NCBI GenBank assembly: GCA_937128475.1
Contig: CAKZML010000254.1
Span: 1 to 37,977 of the forward strand
Origin: an uncultured Chromatiales bacterium
GTDB lineage: Bacteria > Pseudomonadota > Gammaproteobacteria > Steroidobacterales > BM003
DNA length: 37,977 nucleotides
Reading direction: 5' to 3'
Shown here: piece after piece, positions 26,554 through 33,734 of the stretch
Layout of the letters: each line of letters begins with the position of its first letter
Position numbering within the stretch: position 1 is the stretch's first letter
Translations under genes and position numbers: made by a program
Notes under the pieces: model-generated
The model's input: only the letters and a program-made list of their open reading frames with translations
What the model was told of the DNA's origin: nothing
Database searches by the model: none

Positions 26554-26727
26554 ATGTCACCGCTGGAAAAAAAATGGAAGAAACGCGCCGCCGAGGTCAC
26601 CTATGCGGCTGATGATTCCACCACCCGTTGGGCAGGTGCGGTAAGCAACCCGCCCGGCGAGGTGTCCGAACCCAAGGCAGCCCGGCCGAAGAAAATCCAG
26701 TCCGGCAGCCTGAAGCGCATACGGTAA
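26554..26727 (+). CDS. 57-aa basic small protein between nrdJa and nrdJb (hypothetical)
   Basis: This ORF is too short for the track. ATG at 26554 follows AGGA by 7 nt (AGGAACAGACATG) and reads through 57 codons to TAA. The product begins MSPLEKKWKKRAAEVTYAAD, contains STTRWAGAVSNPPGE and ends PKKIQSGSLKRIR, so it is strongly basic at both ends with no membrane segment. It lies 46 bp after nrdJa and 66 bp before nrdJb, on the same strand, so all three are probably on one message. I do not recognise a family. In Pseudomonas nrdJa and nrdJb are nearly adjacent, so the insert is notable. It may be a real accessory protein or a chance ORF. Confidence 0.55.
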   Translation: MSPLEKKWKKRAAEVTYAADDSTTRWAGAVSNPPGEVSEPKAARPKKIQSGSLKRIR

Positions 26728-26793
26728 GTACGCCCACGTAGTCACAAACGGGGATGCTTGCTGAAACAGAGCAACGAGAGAGAACATAGAACT

Positions 26794-27489
26794 ATGACAA
26801 TCAAGATCGATCACAAGATCGTCGGGTACAAGGTGGAGAAGCCTGAGGAAGCGGCTCCCAAGGTTGATACCAAGGCGACTTCCACGGACGGCAAAGTCAT
26901 CCGGATGCACGAAAAGCTCGAGCGTCCCGAGATGCTCATCGGTTCAACCTACAAGGTAAAACCCCCGGTAGCTGACCACGCCATGTACGTCACCATTAAC
27001 GATATATTGCTCAATGAGGGTACGCCCCACGAGAATCGTCGTCCCTTCGAGATTTTTATTAACTCGAAAAACCTGGACCACTACCAGTGGATCGTGGCGC
27101 TGACCCGGATTATCTCCGCCGTCTTCCGTAAGGGTGGGGACTCGACCTTCCTGGTGGAAGAGCTCAAGGCCGTGTTCGATCCCCGTGGTGGATACTGGCA
27201 GCCGGGCGGCACGTTCATGCCCTCCATAATTGCTGAACTGGGATACATCATTGAAAAGCACATGATCAGCATTGGCCTGATCAAGGATAATGTGCTGGAC
27301 GAGCACCAGATGAAACTGGTGAATGAAAAGCGGGCCGAATACGAGGCGTCCATGCAGCAAACCGACGCTTTTGCCGACACCCAGTACCCCGAAGGCGCCC
27401 AGTTGTGTGGCAAGTGCTCCACCGCTGCGGTAATCATGCTGGATGGATGCATGACCTGCCTGAGTTGTGGCGACAGCAAGTGCGGCTAG
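26794..27489 (+). CDS. nrdJ: Class II ribonucleotide reductase small part NrdJb (TSCPD domain, C-terminal cysteines)
   Basis: Provides the C-terminal part of the split B12-dependent reductase. The 231-aa protein starts MTIKIDHKIVGYKVEKPEE, has a TSCPD-type domain in the middle (RRPFEIFINSKNLDHYQWI, ALTRIISAVFRKGGD) and ends in a cysteine cluster (LCGKCSTAAVIMLDGCMTCL then SCGDSKCG) that would shuttle electrons to the NrdJa active site. The track start is a TTG 12 codons upstream; ATG at 26794 fits known NrdJb N termini. The residues continue what single-chain NrdJ has after its barrel, so the split is a domain split, not a frameshift. A terminator follows. Confidence 0.93.
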   Translation: MTIKIDHKIVGYKVEKPEEAAPKVDTKATSTDGKVIRMHEKLERPEMLIGSTYKVKPPVADHAMYVTINDILLNEGTPHENRRPFEIFINSKNLDHYQWIVALTRIISAVFRKGGDSTFLVEELKAVFDPRGGYWQPGGTFMPSIIAELGYIIEKHMISIGLIKDNVLDEHQMKLVNEKRAEYEASMQQTDAFADTQYPEGAQLCGKCSTAAVIMLDGCMTCLSCGDSKCG

Positions 27490-27511
27490 CCCGCCAGCTG
27501 ATGGCCTGAAA

Positions 27512-27540
27512 AGACGCGGCCTGAGGGTCGCGTTTTTTTT
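27512..27540 (+). terminator. Intrinsic terminator after nrdJb
   Basis: GACGCGGCC-TGAG-GGTCGCGTT forms a GC-rich stem with two G-U wobbles and a TGAG loop, followed by T's. It ends the nrdJ unit 22 bp after the nrdJb stop. Confidence 0.9.
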
Positions 27541-27572
27541 GTCCGCCTTAGTAGTTCCCCGGAGAAACCCTG

Positions 27573-27998
27573 ATGACAGACAAGCCCTCCGCTCCCACCA
27601 CAACAGATGCTTTATTGCTGGCGTTTCACGCCGGTGAGCTGGAGCAATTGCCGTTCCTGGGACAGCTGATGGATCGGGATGTCTGGGTAATACTGGACAG
27701 TCCATGGGATGGCCGTTCGGAACTGCCCGAGGGCGCAAAGATGTTGCTGGTGAACGAGGGGGATGAGTCAGAGCATCGCATGTTGGCGCTGTTTTCCACT
27801 CGCAACCTGGCCCAGGAATTCATGCTGGGGGCAGCCGGTTATGAGCACTTGGCCAAGGTTCCCGCCGCCCTGGGAATACTGGCGGTCACCGAGGAGCAGG
27901 GCGCGGTGGTGAATCCCAATCGCGACAATGGCTGTCGCATACCGCCACCGGTGGCGGCGTATCTGCGGCGCTCTATCCAGCGCCAGTTGCGGCACTAG
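27573..27998 (+). CDS. SseB-family-like protein
   Basis: A soluble 141-aa protein resembling the N-terminal domain of SseB (serine-sensitivity enhancing) proteins: an acidic N-terminal LLLAFHAGELEQLPFL, VWVILDSPWDG, an ALFSTRNLAQEFM segment where SseB reads similarly, and GAVVNPNRDNGCRIPP resembling the conserved NP motif near the C terminus. The biochemical role of the family is unknown. It starts at an ATG behind GGAG, between the nrdJb terminator and a convergent SDR gene. The family call is from pattern recall. Confidence 0.55.
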   Translation: MTDKPSAPTTTDALLLAFHAGELEQLPFLGQLMDRDVWVILDSPWDGRSELPEGAKMLLVNEGDESEHRMLALFSTRNLAQEFMLGAAGYEHLAKVPAALGILAVTEEQGAVVNPNRDNGCRIPPPVAAYLRRSIQRQLRH

Positions 27999-28020
27999 AC
28001 TCCCGCCAGGCGCAGGCTTG

Positions 28021-28692
28021 CTACCAGGGAAGTTCCTCGCCATTGGCGTGATAGAACCGGCCGCTGGCTTCCATCCCCAGTTCATCAATTCTCGCTATCA
28101 GCCCACGGGCGGATTCGTCTGCATCGATCAAGCCGCTATGCCGGGTCATTTCCGTGCGCACGTAACCGGGATGCAGGATCAGCACACAGACATCGTCGCC
28201 GGCCAGGTCCCTGGCAAGAGAAACCGCCGCCGAGTTGGCCGCTGACTTGGACATGCGGTAGCCGTAGCTGCCGCCAGAGGTGTTGTCGGCGATGGAGCCC
28301 ATGCGACTGGTGATGATCGCATAGGTGGAACCCTTTGCCAGGCGCGACCGCAAGGCCTGGGCCAGCAGTACCGGGCCCAGCGCATTGACCTTGAACTGAT
28401 CCATGATCTGATCGATGGCCGTGTGGTCAATCTTGCCGAGACTCTGGTTGCTGAGAATTCCGGCATTGTTAATGACCAGGTCCAGTGCCAGGTCCCCAAG
28501 TCGGTTTTGCAGCAGGGCAAGGTCCTCGGGACGGGTGACATCAATGCCGGACTCTATCCGACAGCCCAACTTCTCAAGCTCTGCCGAGGATTTGCGGACC
28601 ACGGCGATGACCTGATCACCACGTTCTGATAGTTGGCGGCACAGTTCCAATCCGATTCCCCGGTTGGCGCCGTTAACTAGTACATGTTTCAT
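28021..28692 (-). CDS. Short-chain dehydrogenase/reductase (C-factor/CsgA-like)
   Basis: A 223-aa SDR with the classical cofactor motif NGANRGIGLEL at the N terminus, NNAGIL in the middle, and the catalytic SYGYRMSKSAAN (YxxxK), followed by HPGYVRTEMTRHSG. The YxxxK and PGYVxTxM arrangement resembles the CsgA/C-factor-type SDRs. The substrate is unknown. The track ORF has 54 extra residues overlapping the divergent lipoprotein gene; ATG at 28692 (MKHVLVNGANRGIG) is the natural start. It converges with the SseB-like gene. Confidence 0.88.
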   Translation of the reverse strand: MKHVLVNGANRGIGLELCRQLSERGDQVIAVVRKSSAELEKLGCRIESGIDVTRPEDLALLQNRLGDLALDLVINNAGILSNQSLGKIDHTAIDQIMDQFKVNALGPVLLAQALRSRLAKGSTYAIITSRMGSIADNTSGGSYGYRMSKSAANSAAVSLARDLAGDDVCVLILHPGYVRTEMTRHSGLIDADESARGLIARIDELGMEASGRFYHANGEELPW

Positions 28693-28766
28693 GCGGGAGG
28701 TTCCTGTCTTGATGTCTAGCCCGTTATAGTAGCGCAACGCAGCGCCTGGCTGCGGGAGATAAATCA

Positions 28767-29144
28767 ATGATCCATATTCGATTGGTAGTGATTGCCCTGG
28801 CTTGCGCCATGCTATTGGGCTGTTCGACTCAGCAGGCCTATTCCGGGGCGGCAAGGCCCGCTGAGGAGGTAGCGCTGATCAAGGGTGATCCCAAGTTCCG
28901 TCTCACCCCGGTGGCTGCCTACCTTCGCAGTGTCGATGACCAGGTCATGGGAGATACCCAGTCCTCGGTCCAGGTATTACCCGGTGAACATGAACTGGTT
29001 GTGGATTGTGTGGTCACAACAAGTGGTGACCGGCAACGTGTCCGGCTGCAGATCGTGGTGAAGGCTGGTGAACGGTATCGACTGGAGCCGCAACTCTCAG
29101 GCGCTAACCAGGTTTGTGACACGGTGCGCATGATCAAGGAATAA
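28767..29144 (+). CDS. Small lipoprotein, function unknown
   Basis: A 125-aa protein starting with a lipoprotein signal (LVVIALACAMLLGC; lipobox LLGC). The mature part is beta-strand rich (SVQVLPGEHELVVDCVVTTS, RVRLQIVVKAGERYRLEPQL), a pattern seen in small envelope proteins with a PEGA-like or immunoglobulin-like fold. Its start has a clear GGGAG. It is 17 bp ahead of the YccF gene and may be co-transcribed with it. No specific function can be given. Confidence 0.82.
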   Translation: MIHIRLVVIALACAMLLGCSTQQAYSGAARPAEEVALIKGDPKFRLTPVAAYLRSVDDQVMGDTQSSVQVLPGEHELVVDCVVTTSGDRQRVRLQIVVKAGERYRLEPQLSGANQVCDTVRMIKE

Positions 29145-29161
29145 GAACAGGGAGACGAAGT

Positions 29162-29569
29162 ATGGGTATTTGGCCAATTCTGGGGAATGTTCTCTGGTTG
29201 GTATGGGGAAGCGGTGTGGCCTGTTTCCTGTTTTGGGGTCTGGCGGGGATTTTGCTGTGTGCAACCGTTATCGGCATTCCGTTTGGCATCGCCGCCTTTC
29301 GTATCGCCATGTTCTCCCTGCTGCCCTTTGGCAATACCCTGGCAGATGCTCAGGAGTTGGGTCAGGAGCGGATTACCGGCACCGGCTTTGCCAACCTGCT
29401 TTGGTTCCTGTTGGCCGGACTGTGGTTGGCGATTTTGCATGTGATCTGGGGCGTGTTTCACTGCCTGACCATCATTGGTATTCCTTTTGGCCTGGCTCAT
29501 TTCAAACTGGCCAGGGTATCCCTCGCCCCCCTGGGTAAGCGCTCGGTGCTGGCCGGAGGGATTGGCTAA
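29162..29569 (+). CDS. yccF: YccF-domain inner-membrane protein
   Basis: A 135-aa membrane protein with two YccF repeats: the first with CATVIGIPFGIAAFRIAMFSLLPFGN, the second with TIIGIPFGLAHFKLARVSLAPLGK. About four hydrophobic segments are visible. The role of the family is not established. ATG at 29162 follows GGAGACGAAGT. Its stop codon overlaps the cysZ start (TAATG), so the two are probably translationally coupled. Confidence 0.9.
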   Translation: MGIWPILGNVLWLVWGSGVACFLFWGLAGILLCATVIGIPFGIAAFRIAMFSLLPFGNTLADAQELGQERITGTGFANLLWFLLAGLWLAILHVIWGVFHCLTIIGIPFGLAHFKLARVSLAPLGKRSVLAGGIG

Positions 29570-30309
29570 TGGTTGGTGATTTTTCCCGGGGCGCCTCCTA
29601 TGCCCTGGGTGGCCTGGGACAGTTGACCAATCCGCTGTTGCGGCGATTTGTCATTATTCCCCTGCTGATCAACTTTCTGCTGTTTGCGGTGGTGATCTGG
29701 GGCGCCAAGGAATTATTCGCGGCCTGGCTGGACAGTATGCTTTCCTGGCTGCCCGACTGGCTTGGCTTTCTGGACTGGCTGCTGTGGCCAATTTTTATCG
29801 TTACGGCAATGTTGATGGTGTTTTACACGTTTACCGTGGTGGCCAATTTGCTGGGTTCCCCCTTCAATGGCCTGCTGTCTGAAAAGGCGGAGCGGGATGT
29901 GTTCAAGGGCGCCGAACTGCCTCACACCGGACCCCTCTGGAAAGAAATACTGCGCGCACCCTGGATCGAAGTCCGCAAGCTGTTGTACGTGGTGTTGTGG
30001 GTGATTCCCTTGCTGCTGCTGTTTTTGATCCCCGGGGTCAATGCTTTTGCTCCGCTGTGCTGGTGGGCATTTGGTGCCTGGATACTGGCGCTGCAATACA
30101 TGGACTATCCCTTGTCCAACCACGGTATTAGTTTGCGGCGGCAGCGGGCCTTGTTGGCCCGGCACCGGCCCCTGGTGCTGGGTTTTGGTTCCGCCGTGCT
30201 GGTGATGACCCTGGTGCCAATCCTGAATTTCGTGGTGATGCCCGCGGCCGTCATCGGCGCCACCTGTATGTGGTCTGAACTGCTTCGTCCCCGGATCGAC
30301 GCAGAGTAG
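29569..30309 (+). CDS. cysZ: Sulfate transporter CysZ
   Basis: A 246-aa inner-membrane protein of the CysZ family, which carries sulfate into the cell for cysteine synthesis. Family marks are GASYALGGLGQLTNPLLRRFVIIPL at the N terminus, NLLGSPFNGLLSEKAE, and ALQYMDYPLSNHGIS late in the sequence; several hydrophobic segments are present. It overlaps yccF by one base at TAATG. No other sulfur assimilation genes are in the window apart from the TauE/SafE-like permease 7 kb upstream, so pathway context is weak. Confidence 0.92.
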   Translation: MVGDFSRGASYALGGLGQLTNPLLRRFVIIPLLINFLLFAVVIWGAKELFAAWLDSMLSWLPDWLGFLDWLLWPIFIVTAMLMVFYTFTVVANLLGSPFNGLLSEKAERDVFKGAELPHTGPLWKEILRAPWIEVRKLLYVVLWVIPLLLLFLIPGVNAFAPLCWWAFGAWILALQYMDYPLSNHGISLRRQRALLARHRPLVLGFGSAVLVMTLVPILNFVVMPAAVIGATCMWSELLRPRIDAE

Positions 30310-30389
30310 GCCTCAAGACCCCCAGTATCCGTTACAATCCCGTGCATTCGCGCCCCATCATCCGGGGCGTCATGACACGGGAGATTTTC

Positions 30390-32066
30390 ATGAAAACCAG
30401 ATTGTCCGTACTGTCGGTATCCGCCCTGCTGGTGCTGGGTGCCTGCGGTAAGCAGCCAGCCGATGCGCCTGCCACCTCAGAGGCCCCCGCAGAGGTGACC
30501 CTGACCGAGAGTCAGCAATACGCCGAGCAGCGGGTGGGCATTTACGCTCCCTTCAAGCTGACCACCGACGTGAGCGAATTCAGTCCTGCCAAGCGGGAAA
30601 TGATCACGTTGCTCATCGAAGCTGCCACCATCATGGATGATCTGTTCTGGCGCCAGGCCTGGGGCGACAAGGCTGCCCTGCTGGATAGCCTGGATCATGA
30701 GCCAAGCCGACGCATGGCGGAGATGAACTATGGTCCCTGGGACCGACTGGCCGGCGACCGCCCATTCATTGACGGCGTGGGTGAGAAGCCCCTGGGCGTA
30801 ACCTTCTATCCCGAAGATATGACCAAGGAAGAGTTCGAGGCTGCTGACCTTGAAGGCAAGGACAGCCTGTACACCATCCTCAAGCGTGACGAGAGCGGCG
30901 CCCTGAAAGTCGTGCCCTATTCACAGGCCTTTGCTCCCGAGCTGACCCGTGCGGCGGGATTGCTGAACCAGGCAGCCGAGCTGGCTGAGGATCCGGGTTT
31001 TGCCAACTACCTGCGTCTGCGTTCACAGGCATTGCTCAGCGATGACTACATGGCCAGCGACATGGCCTGGATGGATATGAAGTCCAACACCGTTGACCTG
31101 GTGTACGGCCCCATCGAGTCCTATGAGGACAAGCTGTTCGGTTACAAGGCCAGCTTCGAAGCCTACGTGCTGATCAAGGACGTGGCCTGGAGCGAGCGCC
31201 TGGCCCGCTATGCGTCGTTCCTGCCGGAACTGCAGGCCGGTCTGCCCGTGCCCGATGCGTACAAGGCCGAGGAGCCGGGTACGGATTCTGATCTGAACGC
31301 CTATGACGTGGTGTATTACGCCGGTGATTGCAATGCCGGATCCAAGACCATCGCCATCAATCTGCCCAATGATGAGACCGTGCAGCTGGCCAAGGGTACC
31401 CGTCGTGTTCAGCTGAAAAATGCCATGCGCGCCAAGTTCGACAACATCCTGGCGCCGATTGCCGATGAGCTCATTGCGGCGGACCAGCGTCGGCACGTTG
31501 TCTTCGATGCCTTCTTCGCCAACACCATGTTCCACGAGGTGGCCCATGGCCTGGGTATCAAGAACACCCTGAACGACAAGGGCCTGGTGCGCACCGCATT
31601 GCGTGACCTGGCCAGCGCCATGGAAGAGGGCAAGGCGGATGTGCTTGGCCTGTACATGATCAAGAGCCTGTACGAAAAGGGCGAGATCAAGGAAGGCGAG
31701 TTGATGGACTACTACGTGACTTTTGTCGCCGGTATCTTCCGCTCGGTTCGTTTCGGTGCCTCCAGTGCCCATGGTCGCGCCAACATGGTCCGTTTTAATT
31801 ACTTCCAGGACCGCGGCGCCTTCAAGCGCGATGAGCAGACCGGTCGTTACAGTGTAGACAAGGCTGCCATGGACGAGTCCATCGCCGGCCTGTCCCGCCT
31901 GATCCTGACCCTCCAGGGAGACGGTGATTACGAGGGCGTGACGGCGATGATGAAGGAGATGGAGTTAATCAGGCCATCACTGCAGTCCGACCTGGATCGG
32001 CTTACCGATGCCAATATTCCTGTGGATATCGTTTTTGAGCAGGGTATAGAGGCGCTGGGTCTTTAA
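30390..32066 (+). CDS. Dipeptidyl-peptidase III-like (M49) zinc metallopeptidase lipoprotein
   Basis: A 558-aa predicted lipoprotein (signal ending VLVLGAC, Cys19). The zinc site HEVAHG (His382, Glu383, His386) and the second motif EEGKADVLGLY (Glu413) match the arrangement of the M49 family, whose eukaryotic members have HELLGH and EECRAE. Here the first motif is HEVAH, i.e. the conventional HEXXH. Likely substrate: oligopeptides in the periplasm or at the cell surface. The track starts 16 codons earlier; ATG 30390 with GGGAG upstream and the signal peptide is chosen. It is a stand-alone unit after cysZ. Length is shorter than eukaryotic DPP III (about 730 aa). Confidence 0.85.
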   Translation: MKTRLSVLSVSALLVLGACGKQPADAPATSEAPAEVTLTESQQYAEQRVGIYAPFKLTTDVSEFSPAKREMITLLIEAATIMDDLFWRQAWGDKAALLDSLDHEPSRRMAEMNYGPWDRLAGDRPFIDGVGEKPLGVTFYPEDMTKEEFEAADLEGKDSLYTILKRDESGALKVVPYSQAFAPELTRAAGLLNQAAELAEDPGFANYLRLRSQALLSDDYMASDMAWMDMKSNTVDLVYGPIESYEDKLFGYKASFEAYVLIKDVAWSERLARYASFLPELQAGLPVPDAYKAEEPGTDSDLNAYDVVYYAGDCNAGSKTIAINLPNDETVQLAKGTRRVQLKNAMRAKFDNILAPIADELIAADQRRHVVFDAFFANTMFHEVAHGLGIKNTLNDKGLVRTALRDLASAMEEGKADVLGLYMIKSLYEKGEIKEGELMDYYVTFVAGIFRSVRFGASSAHGRANMVRFNYFQDRGAFKRDEQTGRYSVDKAAMDESIAGLSRLILTLQGDGDYEGVTAMMKEMELIRPSLQSDLDRLTDANIPVDIVFEQGIEALGL

Positions 32067-32071
32067 AAAAA

Positions 32072-32105
32072 TGAGGCCTCCGTCCTTGCGGGGACGGAGG
32101 CCTCA
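32072..32105 (-). terminator. 14-bp perfect hairpin with U-tract only on the minus strand
   Basis: TGAGGCCTCCGTCC-TTGCGG-GGACGGAGGCCTCA is a perfect 14-bp stem, starting 6 bp after the M49 stop. Seven A's precede it, so on the minus strand the stem is followed by T's as in an intrinsic terminator. No T-run follows on the plus strand. Plus-strand function would be 3'-end protection rather than standard termination. Confidence 0.7.
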
Positions 32106-32195
32106 CCGGTATATTCTGCCAAGTTGCCTCAAACGGAACGTAGTAAATGAGCCGAAGTTTTTCTGCCTGTGCTGGCAGTGTCGAAGGTGAAAGCC

Positions 32196-32735
32196 GTGGC
32201 TGACAGGAATCCAGCCAAGCCAGCCAATCTGCAGCGCCGCACCCTGCTTAGGGGTATGGCGGCGGGTTTGTTGACTACCGGTCTTATGCCGGTCAAGGCC
32301 TCGGCGGCAGAACGTGCCGACCGGGTGGTGGTGCGCAAGGCTCAACGCAAGGTTGAGCTTTACCGGGGCGAAAGAATTATCCGCAGCTTCAAGTGTTCGC
32401 TGGGATTGTCGCCTACCGGCCCCAAGAAACGGGAAGGGGATTTCCGCACTCCAGAGGGCAATTACTATCTGGATACCCGGAACTTCGATAGCGATTATTT
32501 CCTTTCGATTCGCATTTCCTATCCGAATGAGGACGACCAGGTCTGGGCGCAGCAAAACGGCGTGAGTGCTGGCAATTACATCATGATTCACGGCTTGCCC
32601 AACCAGATGGAAAGGCCTCCGTCCTACTACACGAGTCGCGACTGGACTAACGGCTGTATCGCGGTAAGCAACGCCGATATCGTGGAAGTCTGGATGCTGA
32701 CGGATTACCTGACACCTATAGAAATACTGGCCTGA
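32196..32735 (+). CDS. L,D-transpeptidase (YkuD family) with Tat-like signal
   Basis: Predicted periplasmic cross-linking or hydrolytic enzyme of the YkuD/ErfK fold. The core contains KRKVELYRGE-like start residues (KAQRKVELYRG), TPEGNYYLDTRN, IMIHGLPN, and the catalytic-Cys motif TNGCIAVSNAD near the C terminus. The N terminus carries QRRTLLRGMAAGLLTTGLM, a twin-arginine-like RRTLL followed by a hydrophobic stretch and ending AKASA-like (VKASA). The track begins at GTG 32169; I choose GTG 32196 because AAGG lies 8 nt upstream. The 179-aa length is normal for the stand-alone family. It is alone, between the M49 hairpin and small orphan genes. Confidence 0.87.
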   Translation: MADRNPAKPANLQRRTLLRGMAAGLLTTGLMPVKASAAERADRVVVRKAQRKVELYRGERIIRSFKCSLGLSPTGPKKREGDFRTPEGNYYLDTRNFDSDYFLSIRISYPNEDDQVWAQQNGVSAGNYIMIHGLPNQMERPPSYYTSRDWTNGCIAVSNADIVEVWMLTDYLTPIEILA

Positions 32736-32864
32736 TCCGGGCCATTTTCCTTTCGAAAGGCCGATTTTCTCCCCATGCCCCGAGGTTTGCAGGTGTGACC
32801 CAGTTCCTGTGAGTCCTGCACTGTCTTTGCCAGACTAATGTCCAGGTATCAGGAGATAAATCTG

Positions 32865-33080
32865 ATGGAAGGCAAATTTAGCAAGACACTGATCGGCTCC
32901 GGCAGTGGCCCCGTTTCTCCGTCCAATGCTGGCGATAAAGAGGGATGGGAAGCCTATCGACGCTGGCTGGCGCAGGTGTCCACCCCGGGCGCGCGTCCTC
33001 GTAACGAGACTTTATCCCTTTATTCCTGGGCGGGATATCGTGAATGGGTGGCAAAGGTTCGCAAGGAATGGGAAGAATAA
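32865..33080 (+). CDS. 71-aa Trp-rich small protein with internal repeat (hypothetical)
   Basis: Small soluble protein with five Trp. Two segments share a pattern: WEAYRRWLAQV (about 36-46) and WAGYREWVAKV (about 56-66), identical at W, Y, R, W, A and V. The N terminus (MEGKFSKTLIGSGSGPVSPS) looks flexible. ATG 32865 is chosen over the track start (ATG 32838) because AGGAG lies 9 nt before it. No family is recognised. It follows the L,D-transpeptidase by 129 bp on the same strand. It could bind a protein or nucleic-acid partner through the repeats, but no function can be assigned. Confidence 0.6.
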   Translation: MEGKFSKTLIGSGSGPVSPSNAGDKEGWEAYRRWLAQVSTPGARPRNETLSLYSWAGYREWVAKVRKEWEE

Positions 33081-33314
33081 CAGCCCCCACGAGGCGGCGT
33101 GTTGTGCAGCCCCATGGTCTTTCTAAAGCGCCTTTTTTCGTCTAATCCCCAGCAGTAATCCGGCCTGGCTTTCATCTGAAAATTCAATCACTTGCAATAT
33201 GTAAAATCCGGCAAAACCGGAACAAGTTTGCTAACCCGTGAACGCGCTCACATTTCTAATCCAGCATGGCGACTATAGTTACAACTCGGTTGTCCAATCT
33301 ACGGAAATCCAAGA
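33081..33314. other. 234-bp intergenic region between two small orphan genes
   Basis: No RNA gene is recognised. It contains a short dyad TCCGG-CAAAA-CCGGA (33207-33221) and a TATAGT sequence (33273 area) about 40 bp before the next start, without a convincing -35 partner. Confidence 0.3.
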
Positions 33315-33506
33315 GTGAATTACAAAACAAATACAGTTGAATGCTTCGAGTACTACGGCAACGACCTGTTTCCGCTGGAGTGGGTAACCCACGCCATTGA
33401 CGCGGCGCGAACGGTTTTTGATCGTCACTCCGAAATGGATCGGCTAGAGGCCGAACGCCTGGCAAAATTGCGTCCCTCCATGGACTGGTTCTCCAAGGAA
33501 AACTAG
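33315..33506 (+). CDS. 63-aa hypothetical protein
   Basis: Starts at GTG and reads 63 codons. The product has an acidic/aromatic N-terminal half (VECFEYYGNDLFPLEWV) followed by an amphipathic helix (RHSEMDRLEAERLAKLRP) and ends DWFSKEN; no signal peptide or membrane segment is seen. There is only a weak ribosome site. It lies between the Trp-rich small gene and htpG. I do not recognise a family. Codon use looks normal for the window, which slightly favours a real gene. Confidence 0.45.
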   Translation: MNYKTNTVECFEYYGNDLFPLEWVTHAIDAARTVFDRHSEMDRLEAERLAKLRPSMDWFSKEN

Positions 33507-33672
33507 TTCCGTATTATTCGGCCCCCACTTTCGGTGGGCTGGCCGGCAGAGGACGTCGTTGCCCAGGCCCGCGGCCCGGAATTTCGCCGGTGCTGCCCCG
33601 ACTCCTCCATAAAAAACCCCAACAGTTTTTCAGCAAGCGACTGGCGCGCAGCATCTGCCATGCATGGTGGGT

Positions 33673-33700
33673 CTTGAATTTGTCATTGATGGCCCCATCT
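33673..33700 (+). promoter_or_regulatory. Sigma-32 heat-shock promoter of htpG
   Basis: CTTGAAT (-35; consensus CTTGAAA) is followed after 13 bp by CCCCATCT, a perfect fit to the -10 consensus CCCCATNT. The transcript would begin near 33707, about 30 nt before htpG. Confidence 0.88.
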
Positions 33701-33734
33701 CTGGCGTTCCGATGTTGATCATTTAACCAAACGG

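Noticed and set aside
31023-31772. 249-aa minus-strand ORF opposite the M49 gene
   Set aside because: It is the antisense frame of a well-supported peptidase gene and has no start signal.
33521-33539. CCCAC/GTGGG hairpin as a terminator after the 63-aa ORF
   Set aside because: The stem is only 5 bp and no T-run follows.
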